Assembly (NCBI RefSeq): GCF_004011835.1
Contig: NZ_RKLN01000005.1
Span: 186,001-250,000, forward strand
DNA from: Rhodococcus spongiicola
Lineage (GTDB): Bacteria > Actinomycetota > Actinomycetes > Mycobacteriales > Mycobacteriaceae
Length of the DNA stretch: 64,000 bases
Direction of reading: 5' to 3'
A program made the translations under genes and the position numbers. Shown in pieces: positions 36,901 through 46,768 of this stretch (its first letter is position 1; every line of letters starts with the position of its first letter). Under the pieces are notes generated by a model. It saw nothing but the letters and a program-made list of their open reading frames with translations. It did not search any database and was not told where the DNA came from.

Positions 36901-38946
36901 ATGACGCACTCACCCTCCATCTCCACGCCGGCCGCCGACACGAACCTGTGGCTCGAAGACGTCACCGGCGACAACGCTCTGACCTGGGTACGCGAGCACA
37001 ACGACAAGACGATCGCGGAGTTCCCCGGCAACACCGCGTTCGAGCGCCTCGAATCCAACATCCGGTCGATTCTCGACACCGACGCCCGTATCGCCTATGC
37101 GCGTCGACGTGGGACTTACGTCTACAACTTCTGGCGCGACGCCGAGCATGTCCGCGGCCTGTGGCGCCGCACCACGATGGACGAATATCGCAGCGACACA
37201 ACGAAATGGGAGATTCTCGTCGACGTCGACGAACTAGCCGAACGCGAGGGGGAGAACTGGGTGTGGTCCGGTGCGCAGGTGCTGCGGCCCGACCAGAACC
37301 TCGCGCTCGTCAGCCTGTCCCGCGGCGGTGCGGACGCCGTCGTCGTGCGCGAATTCGATCTCACCACTCGCACCTTCGGCGACACGGAAGATCGCTTCCA
37401 CGTCGCGGAAGGCAAGACCGACATAGGGTGGATCGACAGCGAAAGCGTCTACATTGGAACGGATTTCGGCGAGGGAACGCTCACCGACTCCGGTTACCCA
37501 CGCCTTGTGAAGCGCTGGCACCGCGGTAGGCTGCTGGCCGAGGCGGTCACCGTATTCGAGGGCGAGCAGACCGACGTCGCAGTCTCCGCATGGCACGACA
37601 GCACCCCAGGATTCGAGCGCAGTTTCGTCGAACGCTCCATCGACTTCCACAGCTCGCACCGCTTCCAACTCCTGGGCGACGACACCCTCGTCCGGATCGA
37701 CACCCCCGAAGACGCCCGGATCTCCGTCCACCGGGAGTGGCTGCTGATTCGCCCCCGCTCGCCCTGGACCGTCGGCGACACCACCTACCCGGCAGGTACG
37801 TTGCTGGCCGCGAAGTACGACGACTACCTCGCCGGATCGCGCACACTCACCACACTGTTCCGCCCGGATGCGCGCACATCGCTCGAGCAGTACGCGTGGA
37901 CGCGCAATCATCTGCTGATGGTCACCCTCTCGGACGTCCAGTCCCACGTCCACGTCCTTACGCCCGACGAGAACGGTTGGGATACAACCCCACTCGAGGG
38001 ACTACCGGACCTGACCTCGTCCGAGATCATCGACACAGACCCCCGCGAGAGCGACGACTTCTTCCTCAACTCCAGCGGCTACCTCACCCCCGCCACCCTG
38101 TTCTCGGGAACTGCGGGGGGACCGCTCGAGGCCCTCGATTCGGCGCCGGCGTTCTTCGACACCACCGCCCTCGCTGCCGCCCAGTACTTCGCCGAGTCCG
38201 CGGACGGCACCCGCGTCCCCTACTTCGTGGTCCGCCGCGAGGACGCCCCGGCCGGACCGACACTGCTGTATGGCTACGGCGGATTCGAGAAGTCGATGAC
38301 CCCCGCTTACAGCGGGATCAATGGCATTGCGTGGCTGCAACGTGGCGGTACGTACGTGGTCGCAAACATCCGTGGTGGAGGTGAGTACGGCCCCCAGTGG
38401 CATACCCAGGCCCTGCGCGACGGACGGCACAAGGTCCACGAGGACTTCGCTGCCGTGGCCGGCGATCTCGTCACTCGCGGCATCACCACCCCCGAACAAC
38501 TCGGCGCACTCGGCGGCAGCAATGGCGGACTGCTGATGGGCATCATGCTCACCAAGTACCCCGAAATGTTCGGCGCCATCGTCTGCCAGGTGCCGCTACT
38601 CGACATGAAGCGCTACCACCTGCTGCTTGCCGGGGCGTCGTGGATGGCCGAATACGGTAACCCCGAAGATCCGGATGACTGGGCGTTCATCTCCGAGTAC
38701 TCGCCGTACCAGAACACGCGCGCGGCGGCGTCGTACCCCCCGATCCTCATCGCCACCTCCACCCGTGACGACCGCGTCCACCCCGGGCACGCCCGCAAGA
38801 TGACGGCCCGCCTCGAGGACGAAGGCCACATCGTCTACTACTACGAGAACATCGAGGGTGGCCACGGCGGCGCGGCCGACAATGCGCAGGCGGCTTTCAA
38901 GTCGGCCCTCGCCTACACATTTCTGTGGGAGCAGTTGTCCCGATGA
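36901..38946 (+). CDS. Prolyl-oligopeptidase family serine peptidase (S9A)
   Basis: A 681-aa cytosolic peptidase without a signal peptide, equivalent to Rv0457c. The N-terminal part (residues about 1-400) is the beta-propeller domain and the C-terminal part the alpha/beta-hydrolase domain. The catalytic Ser is in GALGGSNGGLLMG, the Asp is in the STRDDRVHPGHA segment and the His is in IEGGHGGAAD. The oxyanion region LLYGYGGFEKSM is conserved. It would cleave short peptides after proline or related residues. It is divergent from the micro-peptide operon, which raises the possibility that it processes such peptides, although POPs act in the cytosol. Confidence 0.9.
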   Translation: MTHSPSISTPAADTNLWLEDVTGDNALTWVREHNDKTIAEFPGNTAFERLESNIRSILDTDARIAYARRRGTYVYNFWRDAEHVRGLWRRTTMDEYRSDTTKWEILVDVDELAEREGENWVWSGAQVLRPDQNLALVSLSRGGADAVVVREFDLTTRTFGDTEDRFHVAEGKTDIGWIDSESVYIGTDFGEGTLTDSGYPRLVKRWHRGRLLAEAVTVFEGEQTDVAVSAWHDSTPGFERSFVERSIDFHSSHRFQLLGDDTLVRIDTPEDARISVHREWLLIRPRSPWTVGDTTYPAGTLLAAKYDDYLAGSRTLTTLFRPDARTSLEQYAWTRNHLLMVTLSDVQSHVHVLTPDENGWDTTPLEGLPDLTSSEIIDTDPRESDDFFLNSSGYLTPATLFSGTAGGPLEALDSAPAFFDTTALAAAQYFAESADGTRVPYFVVRREDAPAGPTLLYGYGGFEKSMTPAYSGINGIAWLQRGGTYVVANIRGGGEYGPQWHTQALRDGRHKVHEDFAAVAGDLVTRGITTPEQLGALGGSNGGLLMGIMLTKYPEMFGAIVCQVPLLDMKRYHLLLAGASWMAEYGNPEDPDDWAFISEYSPYQNTRAAASYPPILIATSTRDDRVHPGHARKMTARLEDEGHIVYYYENIEGGHGGAADNAQAAFKSALAYTFLWEQLSR

Positions 38947-39011
38947 CGTCCGAAGCTCGCCCTGCTGGGCTACGATTCGCCCGAATCAGACAACCGGAAG
39001 CGAGCCTCTAC

Positions 39012-40079
39012 ATGACACCCGATGCGACCACCTGCCCACCACTGCGCCGACTGCGTGCCGGAGCGCTTGTCACCGCCACCGCCGTTGGCGCAGTGCTGGG
39101 CCTCGCACCGATCGCCATGGCCGAAGGTCCGAACTCGGCTCGAGACACTGCGGTGCAAGCGGATCCAGCTTCCCCGAGCTCCGACAGCGCCTACATCACC
39201 GGGGTCGAGAACATCACCGATCGGTGGCTGCGGGTGTTCGTGTACTCAGCGGCGATGCAGTCGGAGCAGCAGGTGCAGGTTCTCCTGCCGCGCGACACCT
39301 CCGTGCCCCGGCCCACGGTGTACATGCTCGACGGCCGCTCTGCCGAGCCGGGAACGAACAACTGGACCGAGCAGGGCAACGCGGTGGAGTTCTTCGAGGA
39401 CAAGCCTGTCAACGTCGTCTTGACCACTGGTGGTAGGGCCAGCTACTTCACCGACTGGGAACAGCCCGACGACAGCCTGGGTACCTACGCGTGGGAAACA
39501 TTCCTCACCAGGGAACTTCCCCCGCTGATCGACGATCGGTTCGCAGGCAACGGTATTCAGTCGATCGCCGGGCTCTCGATGGGCGCACAGTCCGCGATGA
39601 TGCTGGCGATGCGCTCGCCCGGACTGTATCGCGGTGTGGCCGCCTACAGCGGTTGCTACGAGACCACCAGCGACCTCGGACGGACGCAGATCGGCATGGT
39701 CGTCGCGAGCTACGGCGGTGACGTCGAGAACATGTGGGGCCCGTTCACGGACCCGAAGTGGGCCGAGCACGACGTGCTGATCGGGGCCGAGAAGCTGCGC
39801 GGCACAACGTTGTACGTCTCCACGGCCAGTGGGTTGCCTGGTCCGAACGAGACGCTCGACAACCCCGATCTGGTCGTGCTGGTTACCCAGGGCGGGCCGA
39901 TCGAGGCCGTCACTCAGTACTGCACCCGCCAGTTCGACGATCGGCTGCGTGCGCTCGACATCCCGGCGACATTCGTCTATAACCCTGTGGGCGTCCACAC
40001 CTGGGCGTACTGGCGTGACGAGCTGCCCAAGTCGTGGCCGACCCTAGCGGCATCCCTCGAGATCGAGCCGAGTATCTGA
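39012..40079 (+). CDS. Secreted mycolyltransferase (antigen 85-like)
   Basis: A 355-aa exported protein with a clear signal peptide (hydrophobic core LVTATAVGAVLGLAPIAMA, cleavage after AMA). The catalytic domain is an Ag85-type esterase D fold: nucleophile SIAGLSMGAQSAMML, the ENMWGPFTDPKW block typical of mycolyltransferases, and the catalytic His in VGVHTWAYWRDELPKSWP. Such enzymes transfer mycolic acids from trehalose monomycolate to arabinogalactan, trehalose or, in corynebacteria, to small porin peptides. It lies between the micro-peptide operon and the convergent 35-residue peptide gene. I chose the ATG at 39012 since it gives a standard signal peptide. Confidence 0.9.
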   Translation: MTPDATTCPPLRRLRAGALVTATAVGAVLGLAPIAMAEGPNSARDTAVQADPASPSSDSAYITGVENITDRWLRVFVYSAAMQSEQQVQVLLPRDTSVPRPTVYMLDGRSAEPGTNNWTEQGNAVEFFEDKPVNVVLTTGGRASYFTDWEQPDDSLGTYAWETFLTRELPPLIDDRFAGNGIQSIAGLSMGAQSAMMLAMRSPGLYRGVAAYSGCYETTSDLGRTQIGMVVASYGGDVENMWGPFTDPKWAEHDVLIGAEKLRGTTLYVSTASGLPGPNETLDNPDLVVLVTQGGPIEAVTQYCTRQFDDRLRALDIPATFVYNPVGVHTWAYWRDELPKSWPTLAASLEIEPSI

Positions 40080-40097
40080 GCCTACCGAACTCGAAGA

Positions 40098-40141
40098 TCG
40101 CAAAGGGCGGTGATGATGATCATCATCACCGCCCTTTGCGA
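40098..40141. terminator. 44-bp perfect palindrome, bidirectional terminator
   Basis: The 22 bases from 40098 to 40119 (beginning TCGCAAAGGGCGG) are exactly complementary to 40120-40141. It lies between the convergent mycolyltransferase and 35-residue peptide genes, 17-19 bp from each stop codon, and should end transcription in both directions. Confidence 0.93.
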
Positions 40142-40157
40142 CCCTCCGGTTCGGCAA

Positions 40158-40265
40158 TTAGGAGCCGAGGGAACCCGTGGCCTCCGCGCTGCTGTTGTTG
40201 AGGTCGGTCAGTGCGTTCATGAAATCGGTAGCGGTTTCGAGAAGCGAGATGATGTCGGTGCTCAT
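40158..40265 (-). CDS. 35-residue acidic peptide, PorH-like in character
   Basis: A 35-aa peptide: MSTDIISLLETATDFMNAL, then TDLNNSSAEATGSLGS. Residues 4-23 form an amphipathic acidic helix and the tail is Ser/Asn/Gly-rich. No Lys, Arg, Cys or signal peptide. AGGAG lies 6 nt before the ATG, and a TAAGAT -10 box and a 20-bp palindrome lie upstream. A 44-bp terminator follows. The gene is well formed despite its size. It is convergent with the mycolyltransferase gene and about 2.5 kb from groEL2. The resemblance to corynebacterial PorH is in size, charge and context, not proven homology. Confidence 0.62.
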   Translation of the reverse strand: MSTDIISLLETATDFMNALTDLNNSSAEATGSLGS

Positions 40266-40321
40266 GGAAACTCCTGTAGTTGCGGTGTGGTGTCGCGCTT
40301 CGACGCGATGGCGACGCGTAG

Positions 40322-40356
40322 ATCTTAAAGCTAAGGTAACTGTTAGGGAACAGTTA
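40322..40356 (-). promoter_or_regulatory. Promoter and palindromic operator of the 35-residue peptide gene
   Basis: TAACTGTTAGGGAACAGTTA (40337-40356) is an 8-bp inverted repeat with a 4-bp centre. On the minus strand a -10 box TAAGAT lies at 40327-40322. A -35 element at 17-bp spacing would fall inside the palindrome, which suggests control by a dimeric regulator. The leader would be about 50 nt. Confidence 0.5.
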
Positions 40357-40401
40357 AGTCCCGATTAGACCAAGACGTGGGATCGGCTCCGAGGTGGGCT
40401 C

Positions 40402-41286
40402 TCACTGCCGGTCGTGGATCCACGTGACGATCCGCTCGACCGTGCTGTCCGGCGTCCGAATCCAACCGCTGTGCCCCAGTTGCTCCGGTTGGTGCCAGGT
40501 CGTCACGTCCGAACCGGACAGCTTGCTCAACAGGTTCGTCGAGGAACTTCGCGGCGCCATATCGTCGCCCTCGATCGAGATCGACAGCACCGGGAGCTTC
40601 AGCCTTGCGATTCGCTCTTCGTAGTCGATGTCGGCTCCCGCCGGCTCGATCCGCCCACTGCGGGCGAACCGAGACCAGTCGGAGATCATCACGCGGGACT
40701 GTCGGCCGAAGCCGCCGACGTCCAGACGATCCCCCGGCCAGAATCCGGCAGCGTTCGCCGTGACCGAGATCGCCGTCGAGCCCAGCAGCATGCCCGATGA
40801 CCGAGTTCCGGGGAACCCGCGGTAGTAAGGCGAACCGGATGCCACGAGGATCAAGCCGCCGAGCCGTCCCCGGATCCGCGCCGCATACATCACGCCCAGT
40901 TGCCCGCCTATGCTGTGTCCGAGCAGGTAGGGAGTGCTCTCGTCGAAACGCTCCCGCACAACCTCGAACATCGCAGGCAGATCGACCGACACCAACTCCT
41001 GGTAGCCGAACGTGCTCGACGCACTCGGACGCGGACGACTGTCCCCCTGCCCTCGCAACTCACATGTGGCAGCGCAGAAGCCGTGCTCCACAATCGACTT
41101 CGCGAACCTGTCGTAAAAGCCGGCGGGAATTCCGAGTCCCGGCACGGTGACGACTACCGGCGCACCCTCCGGTCCGGGAAACAGCCGAACCGGCGTTGTC
41201 GTCCCGTCGGGCATCTGGATCGGCACGGTCTCCACCACAGTTCCGAGCCTATGCCCAGACAGTCGCCGCGGCTCGGCTATCTCCAC
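40402..41286 (-). CDS. Alpha/beta hydrolase (serine hydrolase)
   Basis: A 294-aa cytosolic alpha/beta hydrolase. It has the oxyanion block VVVTVPGLGIPAGFYDRF, nucleophile elbow LLGHSIGGQLG, a likely catalytic Asp in SIEGDDMAP and the catalytic His in QLGHSGWIR. It resembles YbaC-like or lysophospholipase-like hydrolases found in actinomycetes. No signal peptide. The start is a GTG at 41286, and the divergent F420 oxidoreductase starts 33 bp away. Substrate unknown. Confidence 0.8.
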   Translation of the reverse strand: MEIAEPRRLSGHRLGTVVETVPIQMPDGTTTPVRLFPGPEGAPVVVTVPGLGIPAGFYDRFAKSIVEHGFCAATCELRGQGDSRPRPSASSTFGYQELVSVDLPAMFEVVRERFDESTPYLLGHSIGGQLGVMYAARIRGRLGGLILVASGSPYYRGFPGTRSSGMLLGSTAISVTANAAGFWPGDRLDVGGFGRQSRVMISDWSRFARSGRIEPAGADIDYEERIARLKLPVLSISIEGDDMAPRSSSTNLLSKLSGSDVTTWHQPEQLGHSGWIRTPDSTVERIVTWIHDRQ

Positions 41287-41318
41287 GCCGGCTGCACCGA
41301 CCGAGGCATTCTGACGGC

Positions 41319-42269
41319 ATGACCGAGTTCAGGTTTTCGCAGAACATCTTCGGCCTCACAACATCGGACGCGTTCGCGCAGGCGTGCCGCCGTGCCGAGC
41401 AGGGCGGATACGACGCGGTGTTCGCCGCCGACCATCTGGGCACCGCGTCGCCGTTTCCACTCCTCGTCGCGGCCGCGGCCGTCACCGACCGATTGCGGGT
41501 GGGGACACTCGTGCTCAACATCGGGTTCTGGAATCCGGCCCTGCTCGCACGGGAGATCGCGACCGTCGACATTCTCACCGGCGGCCGGCTCGAGATCGGC
41601 CTCGGCGTTGGCCACATGAAGTGGGAGTTCGACGAGGCCGGTACTACCTGGGAACCATTCGGGACCCGCGTGAGACGCCTCACCGAGACCGTCGACGCAC
41701 TCCGGAACCAGTTCGCCGCCGATGGCTACCCGCAGCAGGCGGCGCTGCACGAGAACTACGGCATACCGGTGCTGCGGCCCGTGCAGCGCGTCGGATTCGC
41801 CGGCACCGGACCGCCGCTTCTGATCGGTGGCACCGGCGAACGGGTCCTGCAACTGGCCGGCCGAGTCGCCGACATCGTCGGGGTCGCCGGTACCGTTCAA
41901 TTGCCGGGACAGCCCCCGGGCACCATGCGACTGGCAACCGCCGCCGAAGCCGACGAGCGGATCTTGTTCACCCGCGAACAGGCTGGCAGGCGTGCGGCGC
42001 AACTGGAGTGGCAAGCCCTCGTGCAGGCGGTGATCGAGACCGATGACCGCTCCGCGGCCGCTACCGAACTGGCGGCAGGTTTCGGCGGGGTCATGTCCCC
42101 CCAGGACCTCCTCGACACCCCGTTCGCCCTGCTCGGCACCGTCGATGAGATGGCCCGGCAGATCCTCGCGAACCGTGAGCGCTACGGATTCACCCACTAC
42201 ACGGTGCACGAACCGAACGCCGCCGCGTTCGCGTCTGTCATCAGCAGGGTCCGAGCCCTCCAGAGGTGA
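41319..42269 (+). CDS. F420-dependent LLM-class oxidoreductase
   Basis: A 316-aa luciferase-like TIM-barrel oxidoreductase of the kind assigned to coenzyme F420 in mycobacteria and rhodococci (TIGR03621-like). Recognisable blocks are AEQGGYDAVFAADHLGTASP, LREIATVDILTGGRLEIGLG-type (LLAREIATVDILTGGRLEIG), GHMKWEFDEAGTTWEPF and PLLIGGTGERVLQLAGR. Substrate unknown. CATTCT lies 6 nt before the ATG and may be the -10 box of a leaderless transcript. The next gene, pspC, follows after 78 bp. Confidence 0.82.
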   Translation: MTEFRFSQNIFGLTTSDAFAQACRRAEQGGYDAVFAADHLGTASPFPLLVAAAAVTDRLRVGTLVLNIGFWNPALLAREIATVDILTGGRLEIGLGVGHMKWEFDEAGTTWEPFGTRVRRLTETVDALRNQFAADGYPQQAALHENYGIPVLRPVQRVGFAGTGPPLLIGGTGERVLQLAGRVADIVGVAGTVQLPGQPPGTMRLATAAEADERILFTREQAGRRAAQLEWQALVQAVIETDDRSAAATELAAGFGGVMSPQDLLDTPFALLGTVDEMARQILANRERYGFTHYTVHEPNAAAFASVISRVRALQR

Positions 42270-42347
42270 CTCCGAACGGGAGGATCGGGTACAGATCCGG
42301 GGAAACCCTGATGGTTTCGGTGGGCGCCCTCAACCAGACTCATTACC

Positions 42348-42551
42348 ATGCCGTACGACACCGAACTTCCCCGACCGTTCGTCCGCTCCCGCGACCGCCG
42401 CATGCTCGCGGGAGTATGCGGCGCCGTCGCCGAGTACTTCGACATCGACGTCAATATCGTCCGTGTCGCAACGCTCGCCGCCGCGTTCGCGTCCTTCGGC
42501 ACCGTCGCACTGATCTATCTCGCGGCATGGATGCTCGTGCCTGAGGCCTGA
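42348..42551 (+). CDS. PspC-domain small membrane protein
   Basis: A 67-aa protein that is a single PspC domain: SRDRRMLAGVCGAVAEYFDI, then DVNIVRVATLAAAF and a transmembrane helix TVALIYLAAWMLVPEA. Such small proteins occur in envelope-stress (phage-shock) responses, but no other psp gene is near. It lies just upstream of and convergent with groEL2. Its stop codon falls inside an 18-bp tandem repeat. Confidence 0.9.
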   Translation: MPYDTELPRPFVRSRDRRMLAGVCGAVAEYFDIDVNIVRVATLAAAFASFGTVALIYLAAWMLVPEA

Positions 42552-42705
42552 CACGAAAGACCGGCCTGACACGAAAGACCGGCCTGACGCTGAAAAGCGG
42601 GAAGCCCAGGACACCGCGAACTTGTCCCGGGCTTCCCTGTCTATCTGAGCCTGTCTATCTGGGGCTGTCTACCTCAGATCAGGCCGAACTAGATCAGGTC
42701 GAACT
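42545..42705. repeat. Mosaic of three short tandem repeats between pspC and groEL2
   Basis: Three different tandem arrays are packed together: an 18-bp unit GGCCTGACACGAAAGACC at 42545-42562 and 42563-42580 with a partial third copy; a 14-bp unit beginning CTGTCTATCTG at 42637, 42651 and 42665; and a 15-bp unit AGATCAGGCCGAACT at 42676-42690 and 42691-42705 with one mismatch. A terminator hairpin lies among them. Confidence 0.88.
42599..42637. terminator. Terminator between pspC and groEL2
   Basis: GGGAAGCCC (42599-42607) pairs with GGGCTTCCC (42629-42637), and the inner AGGACA/TGTCC bases extend the stem. It serves the convergent pspC and groEL2 genes. Confidence 0.8.
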
Positions 42706-42716
42706 CCCGAGGGGGA

Positions 42717-44384
<1,668 letters not shown>

Positions 44385-44481
44385 TCACTCGTCGGATCGC
44401 CCCATTTACGCTTCCGGCCAGGCTCGGTGCCCGCGACGGACGACCGGGGGTGTCTGGGTTCCCGGTCTCACCGTCCCGACC

Positions 44482-44506
44482 TGGCACTCACTAGTCGCGA
44501 GTGCCA
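44482..44506. promoter_or_regulatory. CIRCE element 1 (HrcA operator) of groEL2
   Basis: TGGCACTC-N9-GAGTGCCA is a perfect inverted repeat with the 9-bp spacing of CIRCE (consensus TTAGCACTC-N9-GAGTGCTAA). It lies 140 bp upstream of the groEL2 start. Confidence 0.9.
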
Positions 44507-44515
44507 AGTGCATTT

Positions 44516-44542
44516 TTAGCACTCTAGGGGGGCGAGTGCAAC
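44516..44542. promoter_or_regulatory. CIRCE element 2 (HrcA operator) of groEL2
   Basis: TTAGCACTC-N9-GAGTGCAAC matches the CIRCE consensus in its left arm and 7 of 9 bases in its right arm. On the minus strand the right arm contains TTGCAC, a possible -35 box. Confidence 0.9.
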
Positions 44543-44586
44543 GTTGCGAGGAGGTCTCTGCCCTCGGTGGACATGACCCCGTTTCG

Positions 44587-45111
44587 CTACCCGCCCATGC
44601 AGGTCTGACCCGTCTTCAGATTCCATGCGAACGAGAGCGGACCGACGCAGTCGACGCCGCCCAGCTCAGCGGTCGCTCCGGAGCCCCAGCCGGCCACCGC
44701 GAAGGTCGCTATGCCGTCATCAGCCCACGAGTGTGCGATGCCTCCGCCGATCGCGAGGGCCAGAGACTGGCCGTTGCCCCGTGCCGCGCTCAGCGCCGTA
44801 CCGTAGCCCGTCGCCAGACTGTTCGACGACCCGATGCCCTCCGCGACCGACACGGCGGTGCCGCTGTCCATCGCCGCCGAGCGAGCGACACCCCGCTCGA
44901 TGGCCTCAGCACCGCAGCTCGCGAACTCCGAGACCTGGATGTCGTTGGGCGCGGTCGGCGAGAGGCACATCACCGGCGCCGCAGACGCAATGCCCGCTCC
45001 GGCCAGCGAAACACCCGCTGCCACACCGATTCCCGCGGTCGCGACCACCGCCGTCCGTGTCATCATCCGGCCGAGGATCGAGATTGCGCGCGCACGGGAA
45101 AGGGTCGACAT
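44587..45111 (-). CDS. Exported Gly/Ala-rich protein, DUF6764-like
   Basis: A 174-aa exported protein. The signal peptide core TAVVATAGIGVAAGVSLAGAG ends with a probable AXA cleavage site at IASAAP. The mature part is Gly/Ala/Ser-rich with four cysteines (MCLS, ASCGAEA, GVDCVG, QTCMGG), which probably form two disulfides. I recall similar Nocardiaceae proteins as DUF6764, but am not certain of the number. Repeated ALSAARGNG/LATGYGTALS motifs suggest a beta-helix-like or repetitive fold. Function unknown. It lies upstream of groEL2 on the same strand, but the CIRCE region separates them. Confidence 0.65.
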   Translation of the reverse strand: MSTLSRARAISILGRMMTRTAVVATAGIGVAAGVSLAGAGIASAAPVMCLSPTAPNDIQVSEFASCGAEAIERGVARSAAMDSGTAVSVAEGIGSSNSLATGYGTALSAARGNGQSLALAIGGGIAHSWADDGIATFAVAGWGSGATAELGGVDCVGPLSFAWNLKTGQTCMGG

Positions 45112-45219
45112 TCGGACTCCTTGACAAACGGGACGAACAGGACGGGAGTGCCCGCGACATTACAGGCTCGACCCGCGTGAACCCAGGATTTCGATAGCAT
45201 GCCGAACAGACTCGGCGCG

Positions 45220-45999
45220 TTACCCGATTTCGGTCAGCAACTGCGGTAGATCGGCCACCGAATCGACGAGATGGTCCGGACGGTCCACCGCCAGATCGAG
45301 AATCGGCTGCCGGAACTTGCCGGTCCGCACCAACACCCCGGTCATACCCACGCGCTGCGCCGGCAGGACATCGTTGCGGAAGTCGTCGCCGACCATCACC
45401 GTCGCCGCCGGATCGACCCCCATCAATTCGGCCGCCGTCAAGAATCCGGTGAGTGACGGCTTGCCCACCGATACGATCCGCGACCCCGACGCCTCCTCGA
45501 TCCCCGGCAGGTACGCCCCGGTGTCCAGCTGCAAGCCGTCGGACTCCGACCACATCAGCGCACGGTGCATCGCTACCGCGGGCACCCCCGCCACCATCAG
45601 GTCGAGCACCCGACTGAGCGCGGCGTGCGTGAACTCCGGGCCCGCGCCGCCGATGACGATGACCTCTGGATCCAGGTCGTCCAACTCGATGTCCGGCATG
45701 TCGGCGCTGATGTCGCCGTCATTGAGCAGCATCACCCGGGCCCCCGGATAAGTCGACCGCAGGTACTCGGTGGTGAGCCGGGCCGCCGTCACGATTTCCT
45801 CGGACCGGACGTCGAAGCCGAAGGAAGCCAGCACCGATGCGATCTCGTCGCACGTCCGGGAGGTCGTGTTGGTCAGAAACGCCCGCACTCCCCCACGCCC
45901 TCGGATCTCGTCGAGCGCTTCCACCGCACCCGGCACCGGTTGCCACGAGGTGACCAGCACCCCATCGATGTCAAACAGGACACCTTCGACCCGGGTCAT
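45220..45999 (-). CDS. HAD-superfamily (subfamily IIA) sugar or nucleotide phosphatase
   Basis: A 259-aa NagD-like HAD hydrolase. The nucleophile motif is VLFDIDGVL at residues 7-15, motif II is FLTNTTSR, the Lys motif is VGKPSLTGF and the acidic motif is VMVGDDFRNDV. The subfamily IIA cap lies between. It dephosphorylates small phosphorylated metabolites, and the substrate is unknown. I chose the ATG at 45999 because TACCCT lies 7 nt upstream, as in leaderless transcripts, and because upstream sequence lacks family similarity. Confidence 0.88.
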   Translation of the reverse strand: MTRVEGVLFDIDGVLVTSWQPVPGAVEALDEIRGRGGVRAFLTNTTSRTCDEIASVLASFGFDVRSEEIVTAARLTTEYLRSTYPGARVMLLNDGDISADMPDIELDDLDPEVIVIGGAGPEFTHAALSRVLDLMVAGVPAVAMHRALMWSESDGLQLDTGAYLPGIEEASGSRIVSVGKPSLTGFLTAAELMGVDPAATVMVGDDFRNDVLPAQRVGMTGVLVRTGKFRQPILDLAVDRPDHLVDSVADLPQLLTEIG

Positions 46000-46154
46000 G
46001 AATCTGAGGGTAACGAGCAAGACGGGTCCGTGTCGCTGCCCACACGAACCTGTCGGAAAAGTGACCTCCCGCACACGAGAGAAGAGTCGACCCCTACGAT
46101 CACCGGGTACGCGTGACACCCCGTACCACCCAATCGAATCCGGAGAGCAGAACA

Positions 46155-46631
46155 GTGACCGACACCCTCGAAGCCAGCATCGAGATCGCCGCCTCCCCGG
46201 AGGAGGTGTGGAATTTCATCTCCGATCTCAAGCGCATGGGCGAATGGAGCCCTCAGTGCCGCAAGATGCTCGTTTCCGGTGAGGTTCGTGAAGGCACCAA
46301 GACCTTCAACATCAACCGCAGGGGCCTGCTGGTCTGGGCGACCAGGTCCGAGGTCATCCGCTTCGAGCCGAACGAGGGCATCGCGTTTCGCATCAAGGAG
46401 AACTTCACCATCTGGTCCTTCACCCTCGAACCGACCTCCACCGGTACCCGGGTTGTCCAACGCCGCGAAACCCCGAACGGCACGAGCAAACTGTCACAGA
46501 CGCTCGTCAAGGCCGTATTCGGCGGTGCCGAGACGTTCGAGGCCGAGTTGATCGTGGGCATGAACGCCACGCTCGCCCGGATCAAGGACGAGGCCGAAAC
46601 CGCGAGCGCCGGGGCCCTTGGATCTCGTTAG
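46155..46631 (+). CDS. SRPBCC-family lipid/ligand-binding protein
   Basis: A 158-aa single-domain SRPBCC protein (polyketide cyclase/dehydrase type): TLEASIEIAASPEEVWNFIS, then DLKRMGEWSP at the N-terminus and a C-terminal amphipathic helix FEAELIVGMNATLARIKDEA. It would hold a hydrophobic ligand, and no enzymatic role can be assigned. The GTG at 46155 has GGAGAG about 8 nt upstream and TACGAT about 55 nt upstream as a possible -10 box. An imperfect 30-bp-period repeat follows its stop codon. Confidence 0.8.
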   Translation: MTDTLEASIEIAASPEEVWNFISDLKRMGEWSPQCRKMLVSGEVREGTKTFNINRRGLLVWATRSEVIRFEPNEGIAFRIKENFTIWSFTLEPTSTGTRVVQRRETPNGTSKLSQTLVKAVFGGAETFEAELIVGMNATLARIKDEAETASAGALGSR

Positions 46632-46768
46632 CGGGGTCCCGCCGGCACAGGATCTAGTTGGCGCAGGATCCCGCTGCCACGGCGACCCGGCCGTACTCGG
46701 TAGTGACGTAACCTGTGTTAGCTGGAACGGCGAGAATCGCCGCTCAACCCGACCGGTAAGAGGAGCCC

